The notes under the pieces: generated by a model
What the model saw: the letters and a program-made list of their open reading frames with translations, nothing else
Told to the model about the DNA's origin: nothing
Database searches by the model: none
Assembly (NCBI GenBank): GCA_000226015.1
Contig: JH157156.1
Coordinates: forward strand, 107,192 to 171,191
Reading direction: 5' to 3'
Source of the DNA: Mnemiopsis leidyi
Taxonomy: Eukaryota; Ctenophora; Tentaculata; Lobata; Bolinopsidae
Length of the DNA stretch: 64,000 nt
Part shown: piece after piece, positions 49,801 through 58,362 of the stretch
Layout of the letters: each line of letters starts with the position of its first letter
Numbering within the stretch: position 1 is the stretch's first letter
Translations under genes and position numbers: made by a program

Positions 49801-52800
49801 CATGTTTCAATAATGTCTGCCAGAAAATTTTGAGTTTCTTTGAAATCTAATTCCTCTACGGATTCCTCCAATGGCCAGAAGAAATCCATATTAAGATTAC
49901 ATTTGCATACTTTAGCAAAAGTGTAAGTTCTACAACAAACTTGAGCTGCGTTCAGCAGATTGCTTCTCTTTACTTGTGAATGCAGGAAAACTAAGCCTTG
50001 CTCTGCGATATCAGCTATCCCAAACTGAACTCCAAACTTAATGATCTCCTCAAAGTTTTCCTCGGTTATCTGAACACATCCTCCGTGTAAAATCGTCAAA
50101 CATTCTCTAGCAAATTTGTAGTTCTCCAACGATATATCATCCTCTTTGTCGACTATCATCCTGATGACGTCACTATGTTGAGACAGTACGGCTCCACTAC
50201 ACTCTAAAGTTCCTGTTCTAGTTACTACTTTTACCGTGTTTTTTATCTCATCCTCCAGAAATCTTGTGAAATCCGTGTTAAAACGTTTTATCTGAACTTT
50301 CATGGTCTATTTTGTTTCTCGTAACTTCTTTTCCTAGTACAATTGTGGGTCAGGGAATGTTTTATCAAAATTCATAGTTGTTTTCGTTTTTTAAAGCTAT
50401 CAATTATCATTATAGAGACAGGTATTTTTGGGGAGGGGTCACAAGTTTTAACCAAGCAGAAGATAGAAAGCATTGTTTTCTAGCTTCTCATTACACTCTC
50501 CCCGTAAAGAATTTTCTCCATTTAACTAGAAATTGTGATTTTGCAAAAATCGATCTAAAGATGAACTGAATTTGAAAAAAAAGATGTGATGCAGCTGTCT
50601 AGAATAAAGTACTACTTTAATCATGTCCGTAGAACAAATTTCAAAGTAGACGAACAAAATGATCGTTTGGAAAACCCAAATTTATGCAGCGCGTAATTAT
50701 TTCAAATTAACGTGATAAGATCATTTCCTAAAACAGTTGAAAAACATAGATGTCTCTCGTCACCATAACAACCGTACTGTACCACGTTATTAGGCGTGTG
50801 CTTATTTATTTGGCATATTTTCATATCAGTTGCATATTTTCTCGTGTCTTTTCACTGCAAATAAACAAAGTCGACTGTCTCTGGAATTTTTCTGGAAGAT
50901 GATTGTGGCTCCGTGACATATTTCTTCGGAGTTTCCACGTATTGAATAATTGGACGACTAACGACAAACAACGCTCTGCAACTGCTCAAGCAGTTTCGAG
51001 GGAAGAGTAGTTCTGTTGTACAGTTCTCAAATAAATTGGGGACAGCATAATTAAGAATAGTTTTTTGAAAATAAGAAATTTCATTAATTGATCGTTACTT
51101 TCAGGAAAATAATTCTCCCAAAACTGCAAGGGCCCTTCAGTAGGGACATTAACGGTTACCTAGACAGAATCTATAGGTGCTGGTGGGCCGCCTGTCTGGT
51201 AAGTCATAGTTTTGTTTTGTCAATTAAAAAAAACGATGCTTTAACTAGCATTGTTTTTCCTCTCACTTATTAGTAGAGGACGGAATTTCTGGGGCCAATG
51301 AATTTTGAAAAACAAGGTTCAAAATCTTGGAAAGTTTGCGACATCCCCCAAGAAATGCCGGCCTCTATTGTATAAAGTATCACTAGCCAATAATCTTCTT
51401 AAGCTAGTGGTGAGTCCAATTTAAATAGGTGTTGAGTGAGTAACTGATTCTGCGAGATCTCTGATTGTAAATACCTTATTTCTTTAGATTAAGTCGAGAT
51501 ATCTGATGTTATTACCTTATTTCCTTAGATTAAGTCGAGATACTTGATTGTAATTACCTCATTTCCTTAGATTAAGTCGAGATCTCTGATGTTATTACCT
51601 TATTTCCTCTGATTGTATTTACCTTATTTCCTTAGATTAAGTCGCTGAAGAAGTCGGACCGTAACATTGTCCGTATTGCCATTATTGCCCACTCTGCCTT
51701 TGCTGGCGAGCTAAGTGACAACCCCGATCTACTGGTGAGTTCTTCATGTTATTTCAGTTATTTCTTTGTAATCAAGTTCCCTATTTAAAGCTTTTTCTAC
51801 ACACTCCTGAACACGTACAACTAGTTATTACTAGTCAAGGTTAGACTTAGCTATAATGAAAAGGACTCAAATATCATACATCAACATGGTCCAAGGTACT
51901 TGGGACCTGGTCTTTAATAATAATACCCTCAGTAATCCATCACTCACTAGATTAGGATAAAATGTTATTGAAAATTGTGAAACATGATGCAAAGATATTA
52001 AGTAATAATATAAGGTTGACAGCATGGTGACTCTAAGTAAATTTGATCACGTGTTAAAACCCGTTTTAAAGAAAAACCTAGTACAACTACTCCTCTTCCC
52101 CCTCAGAAAGCGGGAATACACCCCTCGGGAAAGCCTATGAACATCCACTGTCTGCGGATGCGGTCTAACTACATCACCTCGGAAAACTTCGACGGTTCCG
52201 CCCTACTCTCTCAGACTAACGAGAGATCTGCTCATGGCAAGCGGATACTATTTACTGCTCCCATAAACCGGCTCAACAGGAAACATGTGGTAGAGAGGTG
52301 GGTCTGCTCATTTTCATGCCCTATTTGGTATACTATGCTTAGTATAAGAACGACGTGTCGTTAATTTTCTGCACCGTCATCAATAGTAAGTCTGCACTAA
52401 GACAAAGCAATAATATTGATCGTATTTAATCCCAATACAATTCAGGGGTTACGTAGTGCTGACGGACAAAGCCCTCATCTTCCTGACCACCAAGTTCGAG
52501 TTGTACCCCCAGAAAACAATATTTCTGAAGAACGTCCAGCAACTGAGTCTCAGTACCCATGTAGATACCATGATCGTCATTCACCAGAGAGAGGTTTGTC
52601 TTGTAGATCTTAGTGTCCAGATTTACACGCTGCGTTTTCAATTTCTCTGTGATTTAAAACTCAAATAGATGACTCCCGCAATCAACTTTCTAAGTTTCAA
52701 AATAGAAACCGTGTTCAACTGAACGACCTCTCTTTTTATTGGTAAGCAAATCCTATCTCGTAAATCATGAAATTCACGAGATTACGTAACTTTTCACGAT

Positions 52801-54623
52801 TGTAAAACATCCACCCCTCCAGGCTGGAAAGGACATGGTGCTGGATTTCGGAGTTACCGGAATTTACCACACCCTGCCGGAGTTCGTGGGAAACCTGTTC
52901 CTGGCATGCAAGAAACTTGGCAACAGGATACCTGTTAACGTGTATGTGGATCGTATCAGATACAACAATTCCCGGAAACCTGACGTTTATGACGAGCTTA
53001 GCTTCAGGTTTGTAGAATATGTTAACATGTGCAACATGTGCAACGTTCTTCATCTCTACTCAACATATCTCTACTTAACAAATCTCTACTTAACCAAGAA
53101 TTGCGCCCGCTTAGTTAGGTCTCAGGCGGACGCTAGATTTCCATCTCTCAAATTTTAAAGAAGCTTCTTCGATTTGCCCTCTGCTAGTGCTAGAAGCATA
53201 GAATTTGAGCAGCAGATATGTTTTAAAAGTAAATTCTGTCGCAAAGACTGCTGATGGAATACCATGGAAGCTACAGCTAAAATATTGGCCGTTAAACTGA
53301 AAAAAAATTTTCCAACTTGTCTGATGATAATGGCTGCTGTTGATACATACAGTTTTCGGTTTTGAAAACTTATAACCGGCCGTGAAATTTTAGCTATTAA
53401 AAACAACGGATGTGGATAATTTTGACGGTGCAGTCAAATAGTTTGACTAGGTCTATTTTTTATAAATTTAATTGAATTTTTCGGAAGTTAAGTTTCAGTG
53501 TCATTAGCTTGCATGTTGCAGTGGCTGATACGCGGCTCTCGCATTACATCTTGATCTAGTCAAATATAACTGATATTGATAATGAAAGTGAGATCAGGTG
53601 CAGACGAGAGCAATTTATAAGGTATTATATGCGATTCGTGGAGTAATTACGAATAGCTGAATCAAATTCGGTCTATTGCGATGCGTNNNNNNNNNNNCGG
53701 AAGTTAAGTTTCAGTGTCATTAGCTTGCATGTTGCAGTGGCTGATACGCGGCTCTCGCATTACATCTTGATCTAGTCAAATATAACTGATATTGATAATG
53801 AAAGTGAGATCAGGTGCAGACGAGAGCAATTTATAAGGTATTATATGCGATTCGTGGAGTAATTACGATAGCTGAATCAATCGGTCTATTGCGATGCGTT
53901 TATTAGAATAACGCTACACTGTTTAATTTGCGTGTCGTCATATTGTGTCATATATCTTTTGATATTATCGTAATATCGCAAAATTAAGAATGAAATAATT
54001 GGCCACAGTTGCACATAAACTTAAAACCATAGATAAGTCAGATAAGCATTAGAATTGAATCTCAAATTGACATAATACTTCGGAGTAATACTTTGATAGT
54101 GATACGTACGCCGCGCAACGGTAATAAACTCGCAATTTTATATTCAGCGTAGAAAAACTTTGCGGAGGCAACTTGTGACGTCGACATGGTAACGGTGGCG
54201 CGCACTGCACTATGTGTAAAATTGCTTTGTGACCGCGGACAGCGGATAGCGGATAGCGGACAGCGGACAGCGGACAGCGGACAGCGGACACCGCCATCTA
54301 CCTACCTACCCACCTACCACCTCCAAAATCCGACCACTTTAAACCATCTACTTTACTTTTTTGCCTTCGGCAAAAAAGTATTAGAGATGGAAAAAATCTC
54401 TACTTAACAAATCTCTACTTAAAATAAATGACCGTGGTGAGATAAAAATGGATACTTAAACTTTCTATTAGTTAAACTTTCACCAGCCCAGCATTAGATT
54501 TACCCAGATTTAAATTTCAGCGCTAAGAAGGAGAAGAGTACCAAACTGAAGGCTGGAGCTCCGCTTTGTACACTGAAAAACAAAGTTGTTATATACTACG
54601 GGGGGAGAGATGTCCTTCACTAG
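34827..54623 (+). CDS. Class I myosin heavy chain, degenerate switch motifs (21 exons)
   Basis: Exons: 34827-34912, 35420-35797, 35943-36025, 36223-36269, 36599-36647, 37239-37402, 38548-38694, 39124-39237, 39530-39687, 39861-40062, 40372-40512, 42011-42149, 42399-42554, 43379-43540, 43733-43952, 51105-51198, 51636-51734, 52107-52297, 52446-52593, 52823-53007, 54521-54623. They sum to 3066 nt, 1021 residues, and every junction is phase-consistent. Layout: motor domain at about 35-705 (YTYIGDVLIYMPPFSG, LLEKSRV, NEKLHQCFIES, FLSFVRCIKPN); one IQ motif near 718 (IQLCWKRRYINKK); TH1 membrane-binding tail at about 785-1021 (GYVVLTDKALIFL). Length and layout fit class I myosins, which link actin to membranes. 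Walker A is GSSGSGKT (140-147) instead of GESGAGKT. Switch I is ADSIYASKY (190-198) instead of NxNSSRFGKY, and switch II is DIVDGYGI (401-408) instead of DIYGFE. ATPase activity is therefore doubtful. Exons 5 and 6 have alternative donors. The intron after exon 15 hosts three antisense genes. Confidence 0.93.
36903..37230. repeat. (AAAC)n microsatellite ahead of myosin exon 6
   Basis: The core, about 37027-37230, is almost pure AAAC, with occasional AACAACT breaks. It ends only about ten bases before the acceptor at 37237-37238. Minus-strand frames through it give Phe-Val-Cys-Leu repeats and are not genes. A shorter (AAAC)n run sits in the same position ahead of exon 11 (40308-40350). Confidence 0.93.
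37403..37432 (+). repeat. 30-bp tandem duplication carrying the exon 6 donor
   Basis: The 30 bases ending exon 6 and starting its intron are repeated exactly, so CCATCCAG/GTAGGT occurs at both 37402 and 37432. Using the second donor would add ten residues in frame (VGQVTLPSIQ) to the motor domain. Confidence 0.85.
38695..38815. repeat. Intronic AGATCTTGTGTA-type tandem repeat beside a donor
   Basis: Begins directly at the donor after 38694. Units of about 12 bp (AGATCTTGTGTA, TGATCTTGTGTA) recur about nine times. It is non-coding. Confidence 0.8.
41881..41978. repeat. 49-bp exact tandem duplication in a myosin intron
   Basis: The unit starting GGCGGATGCCAAATACCAG occurs twice, at 41881 and 41930, without visible differences. 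It ends about 30 bases before the acceptor of exon 12 (42009-42010). The perfect identity suggests a recent duplication. Confidence 0.85.
44359..44946 (-). CDS. F-box protein nested in myosin intron 15
   Basis: This is an intronless 195-residue frame. Residues about 26-70 form an F-box: INLPEEVILHILHQCPASSL, then LSQTNQKLRTLSHLPELWVALC, matching the LPxEVxLxILxxL...L..L..vck..r.l..d..LW pattern. F-box proteins bind SKP1 and present substrates to SCF ubiquitin ligases. The C-terminal part (SSCRVELHMRENRIVWTNC and onward) is Cys-rich and contains no WD40 or LRR repeats that I can see, so the substrate is unknown. The start ATG at 44944-44946 has no better upstream alternative. It is transcribed against the host myosin gene. 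The lack of introns, in a locus where the other multi-domain genes have many, hints at a retroposed origin. Confidence 0.8.
   Translation of the reverse strand: MITRREGCKHAKKPQQEPHQNTTSLINLPEEVILHILHQCPASSLLHLSQTNQKLRTLSHLPELWVALCKSDFGVSIPPTTDARLAYLQLFSVLGSQTLQTKGTPWLSSCRVELHMRENRIVWTNCRTNCVSSLKCERRRDMFCVEMEQEGIRLRCLIQEREHNCRPVLGKTEDNRVFFSSNCLIPIVGCSQYFI
46636..48042 (-). CDS. BTB-domain protein, nested paralogue 1
   Basis: This intronless 468-residue frame begins MTARIIKLNTDFTRFLED. Residues about 10-110 form a BTB/POZ domain (VKVVTRTGILECSGAVLSQH, SDVIKKIVDKEDEISLENY, LTILHGGCVKL), followed by a helical BACK-like region and a second helical block (WVALNKPSLKTVRHICSLVD). BTB-BACK proteins often act as CUL3 adaptors, but no Kelch repeats follow. 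The last 40 residues carry GRTIQGSQIPFYTDMQAAIR, shared with the neighbouring paralogue and not a motif I recognise. A short duplication gives RDVTSRDVTSR. It is antisense to the myosin gene inside its intron 15, about 690 bp from its paralogue. Confidence 0.85.
   Translation of the reverse strand: MTARIIKLNTDFTRFLEDEIKNTVKVVTRTGILECSGAVLSQHSDVIKKIVDKEDEISLENYEFARECLTILHGGCVKLTEENCNDILKFGVQFGISDISEQGLQYLASVINRSNLKRFTETCYHASVLAKSSNQDTSLDYFWPFENILSNFSESEIEQFVTEISKRDNCKVILAMMSNKALAQKLLSHFISLINQSNIDDILGTFLDYTSCEMYAEAFLNCPESEIFLRKIEGMKLEEEQARILQNLKKVLKQESETSGLKLRHNKEDLMTSWRRFTEEELVQVCKVFQTDFYIMEVIMSWVALNKPSLKTVRHICSLVDTTKVERRYLEHVIHVLKAEGHVVSFDLDSCQTENTQTATLNIAEHVESVKQTYGAPCDGTESRDVTSRDVTSRNISAKYTELGWFGHSTYRYNVRVSEGGVVWEGACKGATKLFGRTIQGSQIPFYTDMQAAIRADTVWDVSSLQSL
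48732..50303 (-). CDS. BTB-domain protein, nested paralogue 2
   Basis: This intronless 523-residue frame begins MKVQIKRFNTDFTRFLED. It has the same order as the gene at 46636-48042: BTB at about 10-110, BACK-like helices, a block with WVTLKRPDPSVVRHLCRLLD, then a C-terminal GRSLGGKQIPFYTDIQAAVR. A linker at about 425-475 contains three copies of a 15-residue repeat (LCSDSCTLANQEDIN type). The BTB-coding DNA is almost identical to that of the paralogue, whereas the remainder is strongly diverged. The start ATG (50301-50303) aligns with that of the paralogue. The protein is possibly a CUL3 adaptor; the substrate and role are unknown. Confidence 0.85.
   Translation of the reverse strand: MKVQIKRFNTDFTRFLEDEIKNTVKVVTRTGTLECSGAVLSQHSDVIRMIVDKEDDISLENYKFARECLTILHGGCVQITEENFEEIIKFGVQFGIADIAEQGLVFLHSQVKRSNLLNAAQVCCRTYTFAKVCKCNLNMDFFWPLEESVEELDFKETQNFLADIIETCSFNGMLSMLTNKVLAGKLLMTVTSLIDRSNIMEILEAFQKNNYQKLYLETFSECPKQNVITFFQKIEVWSLLVGQWRILKQLTKTFSLSLQTRNTLPRDTVPLYTVTTRDAVPRDQITTEKHLLFCWRQLTLDNIRHICEFFPTTFYLVEVLLSWVTLKRPDPSVVRHLCRLLDVSQLDRYYLRHVTRVLRTEGCVVFFKCSHSDRSDITAVNKIDFNKTTIITKIYETGKGNSRPKNSIAGRVISFSRCSDSCTEPYHEGINLCSDSCTLANQEDINLCSDNCSLANQEDINVEINPNAESGNQRIFCEKGKVEMLYGRSLGGKQIPFYTDIQAAVRTDVVYDVGTVRVVLVPN
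51449..51635 (+). repeat. Tandem duplications of the exon 17 splice acceptor
   Basis: The sequence ACCTTATTTCCTTAG/ATTAAGTCG occurs with AG ending at 51487, 51528, 51570 and 51635. Only the last is followed by the TH1 coding sequence (IKSLKKSDRNIVRIAI). The first three continue GAGAT and run into stops. Confidence 0.88.
53482..53899. repeat. Near-identical 205-bp direct repeat flanking an assembly gap
   Basis: 53482-53686 and 53698-53899 are the same sequence apart from about three deleted bases (GAATAGCTGAATCAAATTCGG against GATAGCTGAATCAATCGG). They are separated only by N at 53687-53697. The likeliest reading is that overlapping contig ends or two alleles were not merged. The repeat is intronic in the myosin gene. 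Confidence 0.9.
54235..54295. repeat. GCGGACA heptamer tandem repeat
   Basis: About eight units of GCGGACA/GCGGATA lie in the last myosin intron. They read as CGCTGTC-type repeats on the other strand. No coding role is seen. Confidence 0.9.
54354..54380. repeat. Perfect 12-bp-stem hairpin
   Basis: TACTTTTTTGCC, loop TTC, GGCAAAAAAGTA. The inner GCC-TTC-GGC core is the complement of the core of the hairpin at 3927-3961 (GCC-GAA-GGC). Confidence 0.85.
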
Positions 54624-56004
54624 CCCCTAGCTAGTGATTAGCACTTAATTAGCAGTTAATTGATCGATAATTGACTGCTCCAAATTTGTTGCGACTAGAT
54701 GCTAGTATTATTACTACTCGTGATATAGCAGCAATGACATTGTGTACGGTTGCATGAAGATATTTTATCATTATCATGATATTATAACAGAATTTATGAC
54801 AGTTTCAGTAGATTTAAGAGCATTCATCAGCGTTTTATTTTTAATATACAGTCCGTTGTACAGTGTATCAAAACAACATAAGGATAGTTTCGTTTGTTAA
54901 TTCAGTAAAAGGATGGGGTTTAGGTTGATGGATCTCATCACTGGCTTTTTCTACAGATATTTTGAAGTTTAACAGTTAAACACATATTTTATCGTAATCA
55001 GAGTTTGGCTATGATTATTTATTATGTAAAAGTGAAATGGAGAATGTTCTTCAATTTTACTTCTTCAAGTTCTATAGACAGTGTTCTTACAGATATTGAT
55101 CAAATCTACATTTGACATTTGTTTTAATTCAAAGGTTACAAATTTAACAACATATTATTGGTGAAACCTGATTTTCCATCATATTCGTCAGTACACAAAA
55201 TAGAGAATGTACAGTATTGACTTATCATTTGCCTTGTATTTTGAGCTCTAATTTTGTACAAGACAGCTTCAAATTTTCTTTCATCGTTTATTTTTATCAT
55301 TTATGTCTTCAAATTTATATGATTGAATGGTTATGAAATCGCATTATTTTATATCTCGAGCAAATAATAATCTGAAGACTTCAATTTCAGCAGTAGTATT
55401 CATTAATTTACTTTTAGTTTTAGTTTTACTACGATCTATTTTCACTTTCAGTATTCTTTCAGCTTTACATCATGAAAATTTTTAACCTGTTCAATTTATT
55501 AATCAGAAACTTGTTTTATGGTATGCTCTTTAACATTTTTGCATAATAGAAAAGTTGATGAAATTTAAACGATGACGTTATAAGAAGAAAAATAAGTTTT
55601 ATCTTGAGATTCTAATACTATATGATATACAGATACAATCATGCTTGCGGATAAATTAACAATTTATTTTTATGTGCAAAACATTCTTTCATCATTTGCA
55701 TTTCTCGTTCTCGTTACGGTTTAATCCGATGGCAAAACAATGGCAATACAATGAGCGATAGGATTGTGACTAACAGGATAGAAGTCTCGGTGACTTACCT
55801 TGTCTAACGTAATGACAGCAGGGCAACGTCTGGCAAGACATACCTGGATGAGTAAGCAAATTGATATCAATTGTTAAGTGTGTTGTCTCGCTTACTGTGA
55901 ACGTGATCCCTAGAGCTGCTATAATTGGCCGGGGAAGGGGGAGGCTATGATCAATATCAGTTTCACAAATCATCTAGAGTTACATTTATGGCTCATGTCA
56001 AATT
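54624..56004. other. Myosin 3' flank, no gene recognised
   Basis: AT-rich sequence downstream of the myosin stop codon, probably its 3' UTR plus intergenic DNA. A donor-like site on the minus strand near 55799 is isolated and was not accepted as an exon. Confidence 0.4.
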
Positions 56005-56528
56005 TTGACGAGATTATATCCGTCTAACGTTCAGCTTTAGCTGCGTGAGTCGGGTATCACCGCGACAAGTCAAATTTTGTCTGACTTTGTCCGACCCTCA
56101 TTCGAAGCGGAGAATAAAATGACGGGAGGGTGCGCGCTGCTGTAAGTGTACAAGAACAGACGAGACGTTGCCTAACCCTGCTGCCGCGAGGCGCGCGGCG
56201 TAATTTGCATTGCCAGTCACAACCTTTTGCGTGCGTTAGCACCTGGTTAGATGAAAGCTTGACGAGATGACATCCGTTTAACTTTAACGTTCTCGCGCGC
56301 GCCAGGACTAGGAGAGCAGCAAGTTGCGAGCCGCGCTGCGCGCGCGAGTCGGGTAACACCTCGACAGGTGAAACTGAAAGCCTGACATGTGACAACGTCA
56401 ATTTCAAACAACAAACAAGCCGCTTTGCGCTTGAAGGCGGCCGTTTTACTTGTAGGTTGTCGCGGTGATACCCGACTCACGCAGCTAAAGCTGAACGTTA
56501 GACGTTAGACGGATATAATCTCGTCAAA
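56005..56528. mobile_element. MITE-like element with about 64-bp terminal inverted repeats
   Basis: 56005-56068 (TTGACGAGATTATATCCGTC ... CGGGTATCACCGCGACAA) is matched in reverse complement by 56457-56528 with one 8-bp duplication (CGTTAGAC) as the main difference. The 390-bp interior has no transposase. It includes a GTCTGACTTTGTCCG repeat copy (56076-56145) and a degraded third copy of the terminal sequence (about 56258-56370). The length, long TIRs and lack of coding sequence fit a MITE or foldback element. Confidence 0.8.
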
Positions 56529-57370
56529 CTTGTAGGTTGATAACCTACTGTCGCGACCATCTCTTGACGAGATGATATCCGTCTCACGTTCTAATTTAAG
56601 AGAACAGCAAGCTGCAAGCGGCCGCGCGCGATTCGGGTAACACCATGCACCTCGACAAGGCCTTCACGGCGCATTTCTGGCGAAGAAATTCTAGACGCGC
56701 ATCGCCCGTTAAGAAGACCGCGAAATTAGATTATTAAGATTTATTAACATACAATTTTCCCGGGGACCTCAGGCTAATCGTAGAGAGAGCTGCGCATCGC
56801 TTGTCTGACTTTGTCCGACCCTCATTCGAAGCGGACCCTCATTCGAAGCGCGGAGAATAAAATGACGGGAGGGTGCGCGCTGCTGTACAACGCATCGCCA
56901 GATAAGGTGGCACACTTCGCCGGGTAAGGTGGCACACATCGCCCGGTATTGACTATTGGTAAGTATTCCTGTATTCACCTATGAGTATGACCTAACCAGG
57001 TGCGACTTGGCGAGATTATATCCGTCGTCCACCGTTCCAACGAAAGCTTTGAGCTGCCCGGTAACGCTTACTCATTACCGGGCGCTGCGCGGTTTTCTCT
57101 ATGCTTTACGGTCCCCTCTGATCGGCAACAAAGACTGAGGGTCTGAGCACTGAGGTCCCCAGGCAAGCAGCGCGAGTCACAGTCACTCACAGGGCTATAG
57201 TTGGCTTAGCAACGTAGCTCTTTAGTCTCTCCACGGACCACGGCCCCCTCTCGATCGGAGCACGCAGACTCAGAGTCAGGGCAATTGGCAATACAGACTC
57301 ATGTTCCCAGGCAAAGCCAGAAACGACTTCAGACTTACCCAGGCAAAAACGGCTTACCGGTTAACTTTAA
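56529..57370. mobile_element. Further mobile-element remnants
   Basis: Contains TTGTAGGTTGATAACCTACTG (56530-56550), the reverse complement of a stretch at about 32780-32800. It also holds another degraded TIR-like copy (56571-56655), a segment TTTCTGGCGAAGAAATTCTAG that pairs with about 32735-32760, and a GTCTGACTTTGTCCG repeat copy (56801-56889) with a duplicated GACCCTCATTCGAAGCG. There is no transposase frame. Confidence 0.7.
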
Positions 57371-58362
57371 GGACAACTACTCTAAGTAAAACTTTAAGTT
57401 AAAGATTTATTTTAAAGAATAAGGTAAATAATGACGCTTCAGGTTCGAAGTACAGAATACAATTACAATAAGGTGAAAATAATGATATTTGTTGCAACAG
57501 CCGCTTTGAAAATGAACTTCCTCAAAAGTAACAATAAAGTTATTTATATTGTTTGTAACTACTAATAAAATACATGAAAGGCAAATTGTTCCGACTGTTA
57601 TCTATTGCGAGTCTTCGTTCTTTACACGTGCATTCACAAACCCCGGATTTCAAAGTTTCAGTTCGCAAATGTTTGTTTTCGTTGATTACAACACACTCAT
57701 GACTCCCATCATTTCAAAGTGTAAAACGAAGCACAAAGTCATCTTTCTTTGTCAGGCGGTTTATGAAAATCATTGCTTTCAAATTTTGCTATCATATTCA
57801 TGTAATTCTTTCGAAACAATGTCATTGTCAGCGTTCAGTAAAACGCAACGGAGATCACGAATGCCACCACACTCATTGTCATACTCATAGTCATACTATA
57901 AATACTCGTAGCTGTTTTATGTTTTATACTTATACTTATAGAGGGATGCTCATAGCTTATCGGTGATGTAGTTCCGACGGAAACGGGCCTCTGAGGCCAG
58001 AGGTTTAACTTTAACCAGTAAACTTTTGAAAGGCAAAGTTTTAGCATGATTAAAAAATGAAAATTATGATTTTAAGAATGGCAAAACTATGTCTAGTTAC
58101 GCATAATTCAAATCGACAGTGTTAAACTCGAAATGTTACGGAGAAGCGACCGCGAAGTTGGCCATTGGCGCGGGTTTCAGCCTGAGAGTGAGATATCTCG
58201 AAATTTTTGCGTGAAAAATTCGAAAATGTACAACGTAAAGTTATACCTGTGTTTAGATCACCATAAAAATAGAATTAAATCACAATAAAATGTATTGCGA
58301 TTTCACAATCACACCATCGAAAATAAACGTTTAATTGTTCACTGTTTGAGTGTGAAATCGAT
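57371..58362. other. Intergenic stretch, no gene seen
   Basis: AT-rich DNA downstream of the minus-strand RNA-binding protein gene; it should include that gene's 3' UTR. Short TCATACTCATAG-type repeats occur near 57870-57905. Confidence 0.4.

Noticed and set aside
55770-55973. Minus-strand frame with donor ACAAG/GTAAGTC
   Set aside because: Isolated donor, no recognised domain, no acceptor or partner exon.
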